From positions 62,001 to 126,000 of the forward strand of contig JABLWZ010000008.1 of the NCBI GenBank assembly GCA_013178275.1: a DNA stretch of 64,000 nt, written 5' to 3'. A model generated the notes under the pieces. It had not been told where the DNA came from. It worked only from the letters and a program-made list of their open reading frames with translations, and did no database searches. Positions 26,233-35,694 of this stretch are shown one piece after another. The stretch's first letter is position 1, and each line of letters opens with the position of its first letter. The position numbers and the translations under genes were made by a program. This DNA comes from Bacillota bacterium (GTDB taxonomy: Bacteria > Bacillota > Ch66 > Ch109).

Positions 26233-27072
26233 TTAAACCGGTTTCTGGGGCCTGACCCACCAGTCCTTATCCCGGTAAGGAGCCTGCATCTCCTTTATCC
26301 GCTTCCTCTTGCTCATAAACTCTTCTTTCCGATCCATCAGCCACTCCCCGTGGTGATCTGCCCCTTCCCGGGTAAACTTGTGCTGGCCTAGATCCGGGAA
26401 TTCCAGGGTATTGTCCGATCGTATACGGCCTCTGGTATTGCACAAGGGGCATTCGATCCCCCCGTCGGGTAAAAAACGGAACAGGTCTGCCCCGCATACG
26501 GCACACTCCCAGGGCCGCTTTGGAAGCTCCTCCGCTTCAAAAATCCGCTTCCCCAGTTCCCTGGCGCGGCTGAGGTTCTCTTCATTTACCAGGCACTCCC
26601 CCGGCAGGGCGGCGTGGACCATCCAGCGGTCTATAAGCTTCATCTGAAGCACCCGCGGCAGAACCAGCGCCGCTGTCCGGCTGTAACCGGTATAGCTGTC
26701 CTTGCCGTAAGGGATAACCAGGACACAGGGTTTTCCCCGGGTGTGTTTCACGTAGCTGTTCGCCCCGAGCATCCGGTCGGTCAGCATCTTGAGGCTGCCG
26801 TGTAGACCCATGATGTAGATGGGCACCCCTATGACGAGGGCATCCGCCTCTTTTATCCTTTCTATCACAAAGTTGAAACCATCCTTGATCACGCAGGGCG
26901 TATCCGGTTTAAGGCACCGGTAGCAGGCCCGGCAGGGCTTGAGGTCGATTTCCGTAAGCCTTATCAGTTCGAGTTCACACGGTCCCGGTACACTCCCCAT
27001 TATCTCTTTCAGAAGTATTTCTGAGTTCCCGAGCCTTCGCTCCGAAACCACCAACCCTAAAACCTTCTTCAT
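26233..27072 (-). CDS. Iron-sulfur flavoprotein with C-terminal zinc ribbon
   Basis: A 279-residue flavodoxin-fold NAD(P)H/FMN oxidoreductase. The N-terminal half has the FMN region and a CX2CX2CX6C cluster (CRACYRC...C, about residues 47-60), the 4Fe-4S motif of archaeal and clostridial iron-sulfur flavoproteins. GVPIYIMGLHGSLKMLTDRM is typical of the fold. The C-terminal 100 residues add a CAVCG...CPLC zinc ribbon that most family members lack. It probably transfers electrons from a low-potential donor. ATG at 27072 is preceded by AAAGGGG. It is a single gene with its own terminator, placed between two sigma-54 operons. Confidence 0.88.
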   Translation of the reverse strand: MKKVLGLVVSERRLGNSEILLKEIMGSVPGPCELELIRLTEIDLKPCRACYRCLKPDTPCVIKDGFNFVIERIKEADALVIGVPIYIMGLHGSLKMLTDRMLGANSYVKHTRGKPCVLVIPYGKDSYTGYSRTAALVLPRVLQMKLIDRWMVHAALPGECLVNEENLSRARELGKRIFEAEELPKRPWECAVCGADLFRFLPDGGIECPLCNTRGRIRSDNTLEFPDLGQHKFTREGADHHGEWLMDRKEEFMSKRKRIKEMQAPYRDKDWWVRPQKPV

Positions 27073-27183
27073 CGCTTATCCCCTTTCCCCTGATTACAGT
27101 CACCAGCAGCCGGTCAAAAAACTTTTTACGCAAGAACTGTTCCATAGTCATCAGTACCACTCGAAGGGGATGACGCTTCCCGA

Positions 27184-27199
27184 TGGCATGATTCTTGCT
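27184..27199 (+). promoter_or_regulatory. Sigma-54 promoter of the plus-strand hydratase
   Basis: TGGCATGATTCTTGCT matches TGGCAYG-N4-TTGCW fully. The expected start of transcription is about 25 bases before the ATG at 27235. It is the only one of the six on the plus strand. A lone GTAC is at 27152, without the N7 partner. Confidence 0.82.
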
Positions 27200-27234
27200 T
27201 TTTTAAGATATAAACAGCGGAAGGAGGGGCGCCG

Positions 27235-28017
27235 ATGACCTGGAACAACATCAAGCTGGAACAGGACGGTGAACTGGGAGTAGTGACCATCGACCGGCCG
27301 CAGGCCTTGAACTCACTTAACGAAGAGGTTCTGATCGAACTCGAACAGGCGCTCGGGGAAGTGGACAAAAGCGAGGGGATCAAGGTGGTCATCCTGACCG
27401 GGGCCGGGAACAAGGCCTTTGTGGCGGGGGGAGACATACTGCATATGAAAGACCTGACCCCCGCGGAGGCCAAGTCGTTCGCCCTCCTGGGGCAGCGGGT
27501 GACGGTCAAGGTGGAAACCCTCGGAAAGCCGGTCATAGCGGCCATCAACGGGTATGCCCTGGGCGGGGGCTGCGAACTCGCCATGGCCTGTGATATACGT
27601 ATCGCCTCCACCAAGTGTGTCATCGGACTGCCGGAGGTTACCTTGGGCATCTTCCCGGGGTTCGGCGGCACCCAGAGGCTGTCCCGCCTGGTAGGCAAAG
27701 GACGGGCCAAGGAGCTGACCTTTACCGCGCTGCCGGTCAATGCCGAAGAGGCTTACCGCATCGGCCTGGTCAATAAGGTGGTCGAAGAAGACCAACTTAT
27801 GGAGGAAACCAAGAAGATGGCCAGGCAGATAGCCTCCCGGGGCACTATCGCGGTCAGGCTGGCCAAGGAGTCTATCAATGAGGGTATCGAGATGGACCTG
27901 CACCATGCCCTGATCCACGAGGCCAACATCTTCTCCCTGTGTTTCTCTACCGAGGAACAAAAAGAAGGTATGACCGCTTTCGCTGAGAAGCGGCCGGCAA
28001 AATTCACCGGCCGGTAA
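27235..28017 (+). CDS. Enoyl-CoA hydratase (crotonase family)
   Basis: A 260-residue crotonase. FVAGGDILHM and GYALGGGCELAMACD mark the oxyanion-hole region; glutamates in GGGCEL and IGLPEVTLGIFPGFGG support hydratase activity. It is close to the short-chain enoyl-CoA hydratase pattern (ACDIRIAS, GLPEVTLGI). ATG at 27235 is seven to eight bases after AAGGAGG. It is transcribed alone from a sigma-54 promoter at 27184 and ends at a hairpin at 28031. It is the only beta-oxidation gene here on the plus strand, so it can be switched on independently of the long minus-strand operons. Confidence 0.95.
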   Translation: MTWNNIKLEQDGELGVVTIDRPQALNSLNEEVLIELEQALGEVDKSEGIKVVILTGAGNKAFVAGGDILHMKDLTPAEAKSFALLGQRVTVKVETLGKPVIAAINGYALGGGCELAMACDIRIASTKCVIGLPEVTLGIFPGFGGTQRLSRLVGKGRAKELTFTALPVNAEEAYRIGLVNKVVEEDQLMEETKKMARQIASRGTIAVRLAKESINEGIEMDLHHALIHEANIFSLCFSTEEQKEGMTAFAEKRPAKFTGR

Positions 28018-28030
28018 AGAACTGATTATT

Positions 28031-28060
28031 CCACAACCCCTTCCAGTAAAGGGGTTGTGG
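28031..28060 (+). terminator. Hairpin after the plus-strand hydratase
   Basis: CCACAACCCCTT pairs with AAGGGGTTGTGG over a six-base loop, 13 bases past the stop. There is no long T run after it, so termination strength is uncertain. It may serve both this gene and the convergent gene at 28097. Confidence 0.65.
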
Positions 28061-28096
28061 TTGCCCAGCAACGGACCACCGTGGCAAAAAGTACGA

Positions 28097-28570
28097 TTAT
28101 TGCAACCCGCTGTTCGTTTTTTGTACCGATTTACTAGAAGGTTCCTTTTTAGACAGGTGAAATCGAAACTCGATCTTGTCTATAGTATGTATGTTGACCG
28201 CCGCACCGCTTACCGGGAGCCTCAGCCAGACCCCGACGATGTCCCCGCAACCGCTGAGCCCGGGTAACACTATCCCATAAACGCCTTTTGTCTCGCCATA
28301 TTCGGTTATCGGCCATAAGCAGCCCTTGATTATCTCACCATATCCTTCATAATTTAAGGAGGCCACCACAGTCTTTTTTTCTAAGATACACTTTTCAATT
28401 AAACCACCTTTAAAAAAAGGCCTTCCGCTTCCCATCCTTTCCGCGTCTGCTCCATACCGGCTTATATAAGTATATTTCTCCTTGTCAGTGGTAAAACAGA
28501 TACAGCTTTTTTTATGTGCTTCAATCAGGGAGTCCAGGTAAACTCTGATAAATTCAGTGCTTTGTTTCAA
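28097..28570 (-). CDS. Orphan sensor-domain-like protein, function unknown
   Basis: A 157-residue protein that I cannot assign to a named family. The central part (GGLIEKCILEKKTVV..., YGEIIKGCLWPI, GVYGIVLPGLS) recalls the small input domain of the chemoreceptor at 53566 ([26 protein letters not shown]), so a cytoplasmic ligand-binding domain without output domain is possible. It starts with TTG at 28570, nine bases after GGGAGG. A -24/-12 element at 28722-28737 would give a leader of about 140 bases, which places it in the same sigma-54 regulon as the oxidation operons. Base composition is more AT-rich than theirs. Confidence 0.6.
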   Translation of the reverse strand: MKQSTEFIRVYLDSLIEAHKKSCICFTTDKEKYTYISRYGADAERMGSGRPFFKGGLIEKCILEKKTVVASLNYEGYGEIIKGCLWPITEYGETKGVYGIVLPGLSGCGDIVGVWLRLPVSGAAVNIHTIDKIEFRFHLSKKEPSSKSVQKTNSGLQ

Positions 28571-28721
28571 TTATCAACGCCTCCCGGTCATAGAGTTTAT
28601 GGACTGCAAAGTACATTTTATTGATAAAACCCTTAAAGCTGGTTTTTACCGCCTCATGGGCAGTCAAAGAGTTAAAGGAGGCCTGGTTTTGATAATCCTT
28701 GACGGCAACATGGTAAATTTT

Positions 28722-28737
28722 AGCAATAATCATGCCA
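28722..28737 (-). promoter_or_regulatory. Sigma-54 promoter upstream of the orphan sensor-like gene
   Basis: The minus strand reads TGGCATGATTATTGCT, a full match to TGGCAYG-N4-TTGCW. It faces the TTG at 28570. No GTAC pair is seen upstream. Confidence 0.75.
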
Positions 28738-28873
28738 GAAAAGATTCGTGATTGTCTGGGAGCTGTCCACGCCTTTCTAACCAATATAGCTTCTTAAGGG
28801 CAAAAAAAAATGACCCGGTCATCCCGGAAATCAAACCATGGCTTCACGGTCGCTATCTCTATAAAACTCTTTT

Positions 28874-29260
28874 CTACTTATCTAGTTCTGCTTTAAAGGA
28901 AGATATTCTTTCTGCTGCTATCCGGTACACCTCATCCTTATCTCTGGGACCGATGGCTATTACTTCTAGCCTAATAACCCCATTTTCAAGCTTCTTTGGT
29001 CGGTACACAATCCGAATTCCCATCTGTTTTGGTTTAATCTTCGCGAAACCGGTCAAAGGGCTTTGAAGCGGTTCGCCATGGCCATCAGGTTTCAATAATG
29101 GGTTTTTCTCAACTGCCGGTTTAATAATCAATGCGAGTATGTCTCGGCGCTGGTTTTTCTGAAAACTTTTAAAGTCCCTGAATGAATTCTCTGTAAAACA
29201 CACTTTCCTGCCGTTTTTTCGTAAGAATTCATTTAACTGGTCGATTTCCGAATCCTTCAT
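28874..29260 (-). CDS. RelE/ParE-superfamily toxin-like protein
   Basis: A 128-residue protein. Its C-terminal two thirds (KPAVEKNPLLKPDGHGEPLQ, GIRIVYRP, EVIAIGPRDKDEVYRIAAER) fit the RelE/ParE toxin fold: beta strands with a conserved arginine and a final GxRxxxxxY-type stretch. RelE members cut ribosome-bound mRNA, whereas ParE members poison gyrase; which applies is unclear. It follows its probable antitoxin by two bases, with start ATG at 29260. The gene pair is AT-richer than the flanking islands and may be mobile. Confidence 0.75.
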   Translation of the reverse strand: MKDSEIDQLNEFLRKNGRKVCFTENSFRDFKSFQKNQRRDILALIIKPAVEKNPLLKPDGHGEPLQSPLTGFAKIKPKQMGIRIVYRPKKLENGVIRLEVIAIGPRDKDEVYRIAAERISSFKAELDK

Positions 29261-29262
29261 TA

Positions 29263-29661
29263 TTAATCCTCTGTCTCTACTTCAGACACTCGCTTTAAGA
29301 TATCGGTATAACTGATTTCCTCATCTGCGAGTACAACGGATAAAGGTATATCGGCAATGTCGCGCTGACGGTCAACGGCAGTTTTGTACATTTGGAGTTC
29401 TATAGCTTCCTCGACAATCTCTTTATAACTTAACAGTTCTTCGAAAAAATCAAAATCAGTTAACACCGCCATTGCATTTTTCTTTTTATGGTTTTGGATA
29501 ATGTACACATCAGAACTAGACCCTTCGGCATAGCTGTCCAGAATCTGATTCAACTTCTTGTTCCTAGTCAAATCTGTAACTCCAATTACATTCTTTTTTA
29601 AAAACCTCATTGCCGAAGTAGTGATTTTCCCTTTTATAGGGTGATTTATTTTGATAATCAT
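29263..29661 (-). CDS. Antitoxin-like protein (Phd/YefM-like)
   Basis: A 132-residue protein. The N-terminal part (ITTSAMRFLKKNVIGVTDLTRNKKLNQILDSY, VYIIQNHKKKNAMAVL) resembles the DNA-binding Phd/YefM module, and its C-terminal acidic tail would wrap the toxin. It is longer than most YefM proteins. ATG at 29661 has AGAGGTG six bases upstream; a GTG three codons earlier is less likely. It lies just upstream of the toxin-like gene. A dyad at 29708-29725 may be its operator, because such modules repress themselves. Confidence 0.65.
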   Translation of the reverse strand: MIIKINHPIKGKITTSAMRFLKKNVIGVTDLTRNKKLNQILDSYAEGSSSDVYIIQNHKKKNAMAVLTDFDFFEELLSYKEIVEEAIELQMYKTAVDRQRDIADIPLSVVLADEEISYTDILKRVSEVETED

Positions 29662-29707
29662 CTCCAACACCTCTATTATCTATCATTATATGCCAAAACA
29701 AATAAAA

Positions 29708-29725
29708 GTACACAATTTTATGTAC
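29708..29725 (-). promoter_or_regulatory. GTACA/TGTAC dyad upstream of the toxin-antitoxin pair
   Basis: GTACA (29708-29712) and TGTAC (29721-29725) are separated by eight A/T-rich bases, about 47 bases from the antitoxin start. It fits an autoregulatory operator of a toxin-antitoxin system. The half-site resembles the sigma-54 enhancer elements only by sharing GTAC. Confidence 0.45.
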
Positions 29726-29874
29726 ATTTAATAGCGCAATTGTATGAACAGCGGTTTTAATTGTGCTTCATATTTTATATCTGCTGGTAAATATTGAAGT
29801 CCCAGCTGCAATTCTTGTTTGTTCTACCAGCACGTATATTGTAGTAAAAGATAGTCTGAAGGAGGGACAGGTGA

Positions 29875-30165
29875 ATGTCACAGGTTTCATTTCTTGATGC
29901 GATCGAACTTTTTAACGAAGCGCTGAAACCGGTAGGTGAAAGAATCCGTCTTTATAAAACGAATACCGAGCTGTATCCCCATAATTTGTCACACCAGGAA
30001 AGGCAGGAAATCGAACTCCTCCATTATGAATTGACCACCCTTCTGTATCGGCTGCGCTATGGAGAACTGGATGAAAGACTCAAGCGACAGGATATCAACT
30101 TCGACCAGCACGCGAAAGAATCAAACGAAATAAGAGAAACCCGGGACCCCTACGTGATTATTTAG
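29875..30165 (+). CDS. Small acidic helical protein, unknown
   Basis: A 96-residue protein of no family I recognise. It is predicted to be mostly helical with a heptad-like middle (RQEIELLHYELTTLLYRLRYGELDERL), has no cysteine and no membrane segment. ATG at 29875 has GGAGGG about seven bases upstream, a strong site that supports a real gene. It has its own 5' region of about 200 bases after the toxin-antitoxin pair and precedes the MgtC-like gene by 118 bases. No function is proposed. Confidence 0.65.
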   Translation: MSQVSFLDAIELFNEALKPVGERIRLYKTNTELYPHNLSHQERQEIELLHYELTTLLYRLRYGELDERLKRQDINFDQHAKESNEIRETRDPYVII

Positions 30166-30283
30166 AAAGCAAATGAAGCATCACGACTATTACGCAGCTA
30201 TCAGCGGCTGCGTTTTTCATTTCGCCGAATGATATTTCCATTACCTGGAATACTATTCATATATGAGGAGTGGATAAGGCACC

Positions 30284-30967
30284 ATGACCTTGCTGGACTT
30301 TGTCATCCGTTTATCACTAGCGTTTCTCTCGGGCGCGCTTATCGGGTTGGAGAGGCAGTGGCGGCACCGGATGGCCGGTTTGCGGACCAATGCCCTCGTG
30401 GCTACCGGGGCGGCTTTGTTCGTCATGATATCTTTTAAGGTCACTGGCGAACCGAGCATAACCAGGATTGCAGCGCAGGTGGTATCAGGGGTGGGCTTTC
30501 TCGGGGCGGGAGTCATCATGCGCGACGGGCTGAACATCCGTGGTCTGAGCACAGCGGCGACACTCTGGTGTTCGGCGGCGATCGGGAGTTTATCCGGGGC
30601 GGGGTTTCTGATTGAATCGCTGATCGGCTCGGCGATGGTTTTATTCGCGAATATCGCTCTGCGGCCGTTCTCGCGTGTATTAAGCAGAACCCCGGAGAAA
30701 CTGGTGGAGGAAGAGATAAGCTATGCGGTTAGAGTCATCTGTAAAACGGAAAACGGGGCCCAGATACGCTCGCTTCTGCTGCAGCTGGCTAATGAAGAGA
30801 ACCTGGTCCCTTTGCGCCTGCATAGTGAAACCGGAGAAAACGCCAGTATTTCCATTGAAATCCGCCTGTCGAGTATCGGGCGTTCTGACGCGGCAGTGGA
30901 AAAAATCGTCAGCCGCGTAAGTCTGGAAACCAGGGTAATGGCAATAAGCTGGCAGGTTGTTCCGTAG
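30284..30967 (+). CDS. MgtC/SapB-family membrane protein
   Basis: A 227-residue membrane protein. The N-terminal 140 residues have the MgtC/SapB signature (GALIGLERQWRHRMAGLRTN, GVGFLGAGVIMRDG, RGLSTAATLWCSAAIG), with four to five hydrophobic helices. The last 90 residues form a cytoplasmic ACT-like domain. MgtC proteins modulate membrane ATPases and help survival in low Mg2+; some act as regulators of F-type ATPase. It ends 11 bases from the convergent giant P-type ATPase gene, so it may modulate ATPases of this locus, but this is inference from context. ATG at 30284 is preceded by GGAGTGG at a long distance. Confidence 0.92.
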   Translation: MTLLDFVIRLSLAFLSGALIGLERQWRHRMAGLRTNALVATGAALFVMISFKVTGEPSITRIAAQVVSGVGFLGAGVIMRDGLNIRGLSTAATLWCSAAIGSLSGAGFLIESLIGSAMVLFANIALRPFSRVLSRTPEKLVEEEISYAVRVICKTENGAQIRSLLLQLANEENLVPLRLHSETGENASISIEIRLSSIGRSDAAVEKIVSRVSLETRVMAISWQVVP

Positions 30968-30978
30968 AATCTCGCCTA

Positions 30979-33900
30979 TTATTTTGGCTTATCATTCGAT
31001 TCGCGCACCCATTGGCAGTGATCAATTCGGCTGAGGATTCCAGATGATAAAAGAATGGCACTCCAATCCATTATACCAAGCGGACTTGTCTTAAGTATCA
31101 CCCTTAAACCGGGCAGATAGATCGCTCCCAGCAGCAGACCGCTGGACAGGGCGACCGCCGGCAGCAGGTACCGATTATGCCCCAGTCTCACGTCGTCAGT
31201 GGCTTTATTTTCCGCACGGCAGTCAAAGACATGGAACATCTGGCTGGCCACCAGGTTGGCGAAGGCCATGGTTTTTGCCTTGGCCAGGTTGCCGGGGTTC
31301 AACAGGTAGGTGCCGGTAAAAACCCCCAGGGTGGTGGCCCCAATTCCCATCCCCCGGGTAACGATTTTCTGGCCTAGACCCTGGCCGAATATACTTTTGT
31401 TTGGCTGGCTGGGGGGCAGACTCATTCCATCCGGGTTCGGCGGTTCCATCCCCAGGGCCAGGGCCGGTATACCCTCGGTAACCAGGTTTACCCATAGGAT
31501 ATGCCCCGGTTCCAATGGAATCGGCAGATTCAGCAGGGCGGCGGAAGAAACGGCCGCCACTTCTCCCAGGTTACCGGCCAGCACGTAGCGGATGAATTTT
31601 CTGATGTTTGATTTGATGGCCCGACCCTCTTCCACAGCCGCCACAATAGTGGCGAAAGAGTCGTCCGTCAGGGTGATGCAGGACGCCTCGCGGGTAACGT
31701 CAGTACCTAAGCGCCCCATGGCTATTCCTATGTCCGCTTCCTTAACCGCCGGGGCGTCATTTACCCCGTCACCGGTCATGGCCACCACATAGCCCTTCTT
31801 CTTGAAGGCCCGTACGATCCTGAGTTTTTGCAGCGGTGAGGCGCGGTAAATCACGTCGATCTGATCTATCTCCTCTTCCATCTGCCGGTCGCTCATCTCT
31901 TCAATCTCTATACCGCTGAGCACCTTTCCGCCATTCAGGATGTTCAGTTTTTTAGCGACAGCCACAGCCGTGTTGCAGTGATCTCCCGTGATCATGTTCA
32001 CCTTTATCCCCGCCCGCTGGCATCTGGCTACCGCGGACTGGACATCCGGCCGGGGGGGATCGATCATCCCCATCAATCCCGCGAAGGTAAGGCCCTGGAA
32101 AAGATCGTCCTCGTCAAAAGGCGGGTCCTGCTTCTCCAGGGCTTTGAAAGCAACCGCCACCACCCTTAGAGCGTCCCTGGTCATTTTCTCATTGGCGCTC
32201 GCTACCTGGTTCCGGTGTTTGGGGGTGAGGGCCGGTTCCGACTCCCGGGTAGAGATAGTGCTGCACAGCGACAGGACTTCATCGGGTGCGCCTTTTACAA
32301 AAACCATCCGCTCCTGCTCCTCGTTCTCCACCACCACCGCCATCAACCGTTTAAGGGGGTCGAAAGGTATTTCCTGAATCCGCCGGTAGCTGTTCGCTTC
32401 GTTTTTGGATATACCCGCCTTGGCGGCTGCCACCAGCAGCGCCGCTTCCGTCGGATCCCCCTGGATCTCCCAGGTATTGGCCGCATGATTGTGGTACAGG
32501 TTGGCATTGTTGCACAAGACTCCGCCCATCAGGGTAGTAATGAGCACCTCGTTCTCACCCGGGCTTACTTCCTTCCCCTCCAGATAGAAGGCTCCGTGCG
32601 GCGCAAACCCGGTGCCGCCTATCTGGTAAAAAGAGTGGTCGGTATAAATGGTGGTAACCGTCATTTCGTTGGTCGTCAGGGTGCCGGTTTTGTCCGAACA
32701 GATGACCGTGGCGTAGGCGAGGGTTTCAACTGCCGGGAGTCTCCTCACGATGGCGTTGCGCCTGACCATCCGCTGCACCCCGAAGGCCATGGAGATGGTG
32801 ACAATAGCCGGCAGCCCCTCGGGAATCGCTCCCACCGCCAGGCTGACCCCGGTTCTCAGCATATCGTAAACCGATTTCCCCCGGGCGATCCCCCCCAGGG
32901 TAATCAAGCCGCAGGTGCCGATACAGAGCAGCGATAGATCGCGGGACAGCCGGTTAAGCTGTTTCTGCAGCGGAGTAGTCTCCGCTTCCACCTCCTCCAG
33001 CATCAAGGCTATCTTTCCCATCTCGGTCGAGCTCCCGGTGGCCACCACCACCGCCTTGGCCCGACCCCTGGTTACCAGAGACCCCATGAAGACCATGTTG
33101 TCCTGCTCGGCCACCCCCAGGTGTCCGTTCTGGCAGATTCCGCTGTGTTTCCCTACCGGGGTCGACTCTCCGGTGAGCGAGGACTCCTCCACCTCAAAAC
33201 AGCTGGTGCCTATCAATCGGCTGTCAGCCGGTACCAGGCATCCCGCCTCGAGTATAATAATATCGCCCGGGACCAGCAGGCTGGCTGCCATCTTCTGTTC
33301 ACGCCCGTCACGGATTACTACAGCTTCCGGGGCGGCCAGCTTTTTAAGCGCGGCTAAAGACTCCTCGGCGCGATGCTCCTGGATGGCCCCCACTACCGCC
33401 TCCAGGATAACGATAAGCAGGATGCTGATCCCGTCTGTAAACTCGCCCAGGATAAAAGAGACCGCACCCGCTCCCAGCAGAAGCTTGGTGACCAGGTTTT
33501 GGAACTGCCCAAAAAATAAGGAACCCGCTGAGGGCTTCAGGGGCTCCAGCAGCCGGTTAGGCCCAAAAAAACTAAAACGTAGCCGGCCTTCTTTACGTGA
33601 AAGGCCATTCTCCTGGTGTGTCTGCAGGGAGTTGATTACTTCTTCCGGCGCCATCTCAAACCACATCCGGCTTAGCGCTTTGCGGGCAATGCTTATCGGG
33701 CTGATGCCCTGCAGACCGGGCACTAACCGGTTGGAGGGATCGAAAGAGCTGTTCCCCGGCCTTTTACCCGGTCCGCGGGATACGACGGTTTTTGGTCTTT
33801 TCCGGACTGTGGTACGGATGGCCGGCTTTCGGCCATTGGGCCCCGGCCTCCGCCGGTTCCCGCCCCCCCGGCGGACATCCGTTTCTAACAGCCGGGCTGA

Positions 33901-35694
33901 GTTGAACAGAACCGCCAGGTTGCTGATGCTGCTGAAAACCGTCACGGCCAGCGGATTGACATAAGCCCCCACCGACAGGGCCATTCCGAACAAGTTGGAG
34001 CCTACGGCTATTATCAAGTTCTGCCGGGCGACTTCCGAGCTGATCTTGGCGATATGGATCGCGTCGTTGAGCCGGGACAGGTTCGCCCCGATTATGACCA
34101 CCTGCGCGGCTTCGAGGGTCAACGCCTCTCGGTTGGTGCTCAAGGCGACCCCTACATCCGCGGCGCGAAACGCCGGCAGGTCGTTTATCCCGTCTCCCAC
34201 GACGGATACGATCTTTCCCGACCTCTGCAGCCGGGTCACGACCTCGGCCTTGTCTTTGGGCAGGAGTTCGCCCCAGACCTGGGTAACACCGAGTTCGCGT
34301 CCCAGGTTGTCCGCCGCTTCCTGAGCGTCCCCGGTCAGAATCCCGATCTGCTCGACCCCCTGGGAGCGGAGGTCCTGGATAATCTTCATACCGTTCGAAC
34401 GCACGATGTCTTTCAGCCCGATGAGACCGATAAGTCTATTATCCACCGCCACATAGGTAACCGAATGGCCGGTCAGGAGCAGCCGTTTCGCCTTGAAAGC
34501 CGCTTTCCTCAGGTCAACCTTTTCCGCCGCCAGGAGATGGCGGTTGCCTACCAGGACCAGCTTCCCATTGACCACTCCACTTACACCCTGGCCCAGCATC
34601 ACCCTTTGTTTTCCCTTCGAAGCCGCTTTTACTTCCAAGGCCTGCGCCCGCCGCACCAGCGACCGGGCCACCGGGTGGCTGAGGTTGTGCTCACATGCCG
34701 CCGCCAGGCTGATGACATCTTCCGTCGTATACCGATCATCCAGGGAAATGACGGATTCCACCTTGGGTTGGCCGAAGGTGAGGGTTCCGGTTTTATCCAG
34801 CAGGACCGCGTCGCATTCGGTCAAAATCTCCAGCGCCTGCAGGTCCTTGACCAGGATGCCCCGGCGGGCGGCGTTGGCCAATCCCGCCCGGTAGGCGGAG
34901 GAAACCGATATGCTCGCCGCGGAAGGGCTGGAGGCCAGTAGAATAGCCAGGCTGCGCCCGAGGTCGCGCCAGATCAAATACGCGCCCGTCGAGGCGAGCA
35001 GGGCTATCAGAGATATTCTTTCGGCGTAGTTTTTGACCGCCTGGCGGGTGCGGGTGGTACGGCTCGACCGCTGGATAATCTCATCGATCTGCCGCTCTAA
35101 AATCGAATCCATTTCCGGTCTGGAGATTACCGTAATCTCTCCGTGTTTAACCCGGGAACCAGCCAGCACCCCTGCTCCGGCAGCCTTGATGACCGGCATG
35201 GCGCTGCCGGTGACCGCTGATTCGTCGACCACCGCCGTCCCGGATAAGACCTCCCCGCTCTTCGGAACCCGCTGGCCCTGCGCTACCACAAAGTAGTCAG
35301 CGGTGATATCGGGTCCCTCGACCTTCCTGCCCTCCCTCCGCTGGGCCCCGGAGATTATCCTCCTGATGGTGTCCCGGGATTTCTTCAGGGTGAGGGCCTG
35401 CAGATATGCACCCAGGCTGTTGAACCACAGGACCGTAAGGCCCAGCAGGCTCTGCCGCAGGGCCAGCAGAGCAAAACCCGTCACCCCAAGCAAAAGGTCA
35501 TGGTTGATGCTCAGCTTTTTCGAGGCGTATCCAAACCCGCTCCGGAGGAAAGGGTAGGTTGAAACGAGGGTGGCGGCGGCATTCAAGTTAAACAGGGCTG
35601 GCGATGCGGCGAATCTCGAAGGCCCCATCACAGATCGCTGCAGGGCCAGAAAACCCAGCACCCCCCGGTGCCGACCACGTTGAGGGTCTGCCAT
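30979..35694 (-). CDS. Giant tandem P-type ATPase (CtpI-like), 5' end in another frame
   Basis: A protein of about 1,570 residues with two P-type ATPase cores in one chain. Core 1 is P1B-like with phosphorylation Asp300 in DKTGT and GDGIND, but its membrane motif reads SPS instead of CPC. Core 2 is P2A/Ca-ATPase-like with Asp1001 in DKTGT, PEGLPA and GDGVND. The size and order resemble Mycobacterium CtpI. The open frame begins at 35694 with no ribosome site and in the middle of an expected TM helix. The missing N-terminal HMA-like domain is encoded in the overlapping frame at 35628-36005. One extra G in the G6 run at 35661-35666 would join them. It may be a frameshift, a sequencing error or programmed frameshifting. 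Confidence 0.88.
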   Translation of the reverse strand: MADPQRGRHRGVLGFLALQRSVMGPSRFAASPALFNLNAAATLVSTYPFLRSGFGYASKKLSINHDLLLGVTGFALLALRQSLLGLTVLWFNSLGAYLQALTLKKSRDTIRRIISGAQRREGRKVEGPDITADYFVVAQGQRVPKSGEVLSGTAVVDESAVTGSAMPVIKAAGAGVLAGSRVKHGEITVISRPEMDSILERQIDEIIQRSSRTTRTRQAVKNYAERISLIALLASTGAYLIWRDLGRSLAILLASSPSAASISVSSAYRAGLANAARRGILVKDLQALEILTECDAVLLDKTGTLTFGQPKVESVISLDDRYTTEDVISLAAACEHNLSHPVARSLVRRAQALEVKAASKGKQRVMLGQGVSGVVNGKLVLVGNRHLLAAEKVDLRKAAFKAKRLLLTGHSVTYVAVDNRLIGLIGLKDIVRSNGMKIIQDLRSQGVEQIGILTGDAQEAADNLGRELGVTQVWGELLPKDKAEVVTRLQRSGKIVSVVGDGINDLPAFRAADVGVALSTNREALTLEAAQVVIIGANLSRLNDAIHIAKISSEVARQNLIIAVGSNLFGMALSVGAYVNPLAVTVFSSISNLAVLFNSARLLETDVRRGGGNRRRPGPNGRKPAIRTTVRKRPKTVVSRGPGKRPGNSSFDPSNRLVPGLQGISPISIARKALSRMWFEMAPEEVINSLQTHQENGLSRKEGRLRFSFFGPNRLLEPLKPSAGSLFFGQFQNLVTKLLLGAGAVSFILGEFTDGISILLIVILEAVVGAIQEHRAEESLAALKKLAAPEAVVIRDGREQKMAASLLVPGDIIILEAGCLVPADSRLIGTSCFEVEESSLTGESTPVGKHSGICQNGHLGVAEQDNMVFMGSLVTRGRAKAVVVATGSSTEMGKIALMLEEVEAETTPLQKQLNRLSRDLSLLCIGTCGLITLGGIARGKSVYDMLRTGVSLAVGAIPEGLPAIVTISMAFGVQRMVRRNAIVRRLPAVETLAYATVICSDKTGTLTTNEMTVTTIYTDHSFYQIGGTGFAPHGAFYLEGKEVSPGENEVLITTLMGGVLCNNANLYHNHAANTWEIQGDPTEAALLVAAAKAGISKNEANSYRRIQEIPFDPLKRLMAVVVENEEQERMVFVKGAPDEVLSLCSTISTRESEPALTPKHRNQVASANEKMTRDALRVVAVAFKALEKQDPPFDEDDLFQGLTFAGLMGMIDPPRPDVQSAVARCQRAGIKVNMITGDHCNTAVAVAKKLNILNGGKVLSGIEIEEMSDRQMEEEIDQIDVIYRASPLQKLRIVRAFKKKGYVVAMTGDGVNDAPAVKEADIGIAMGRLGTDVTREASCITLTDDSFATIVAAVEEGRAIKSNIRKFIRYVLAGNLGEVAAVSSAALLNLPIPLEPGHILWVNLVTEGIPALALGMEPPNPDGMSLPPSQPNKSIFGQGLGQKIVTRGMGIGATTLGVFTGTYLLNPGNLAKAKTMAFANLVASQMFHVFDCRAENKATDDVRLGHNRYLLPAVALSSGLLLGAIYLPGLRVILKTSPLGIMDWSAILLSSGILSRIDHCQWVRESNDKPK

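Noticed and set aside
28091-28126. Two GTAC elements near the end of the plus-strand hydratase
   Set aside because: They are 32 bases apart, not 11, and lie far from any sigma-54 promoter in the right orientation, so they were not counted as an enhancer.
28554-28784. Small minus-strand frame upstream of the orphan sensor-like gene
   Set aside because: It overlaps the sigma-54 promoter at 28722-28737, has no ribosome site, and its stop overlaps the real gene start.
28801-28826. Terminator from ATGACCCGGTCAT with T9 on the minus strand
   Set aside because: The stem has at most five pairs with a one-base loop, too weak to support a call despite the T run.
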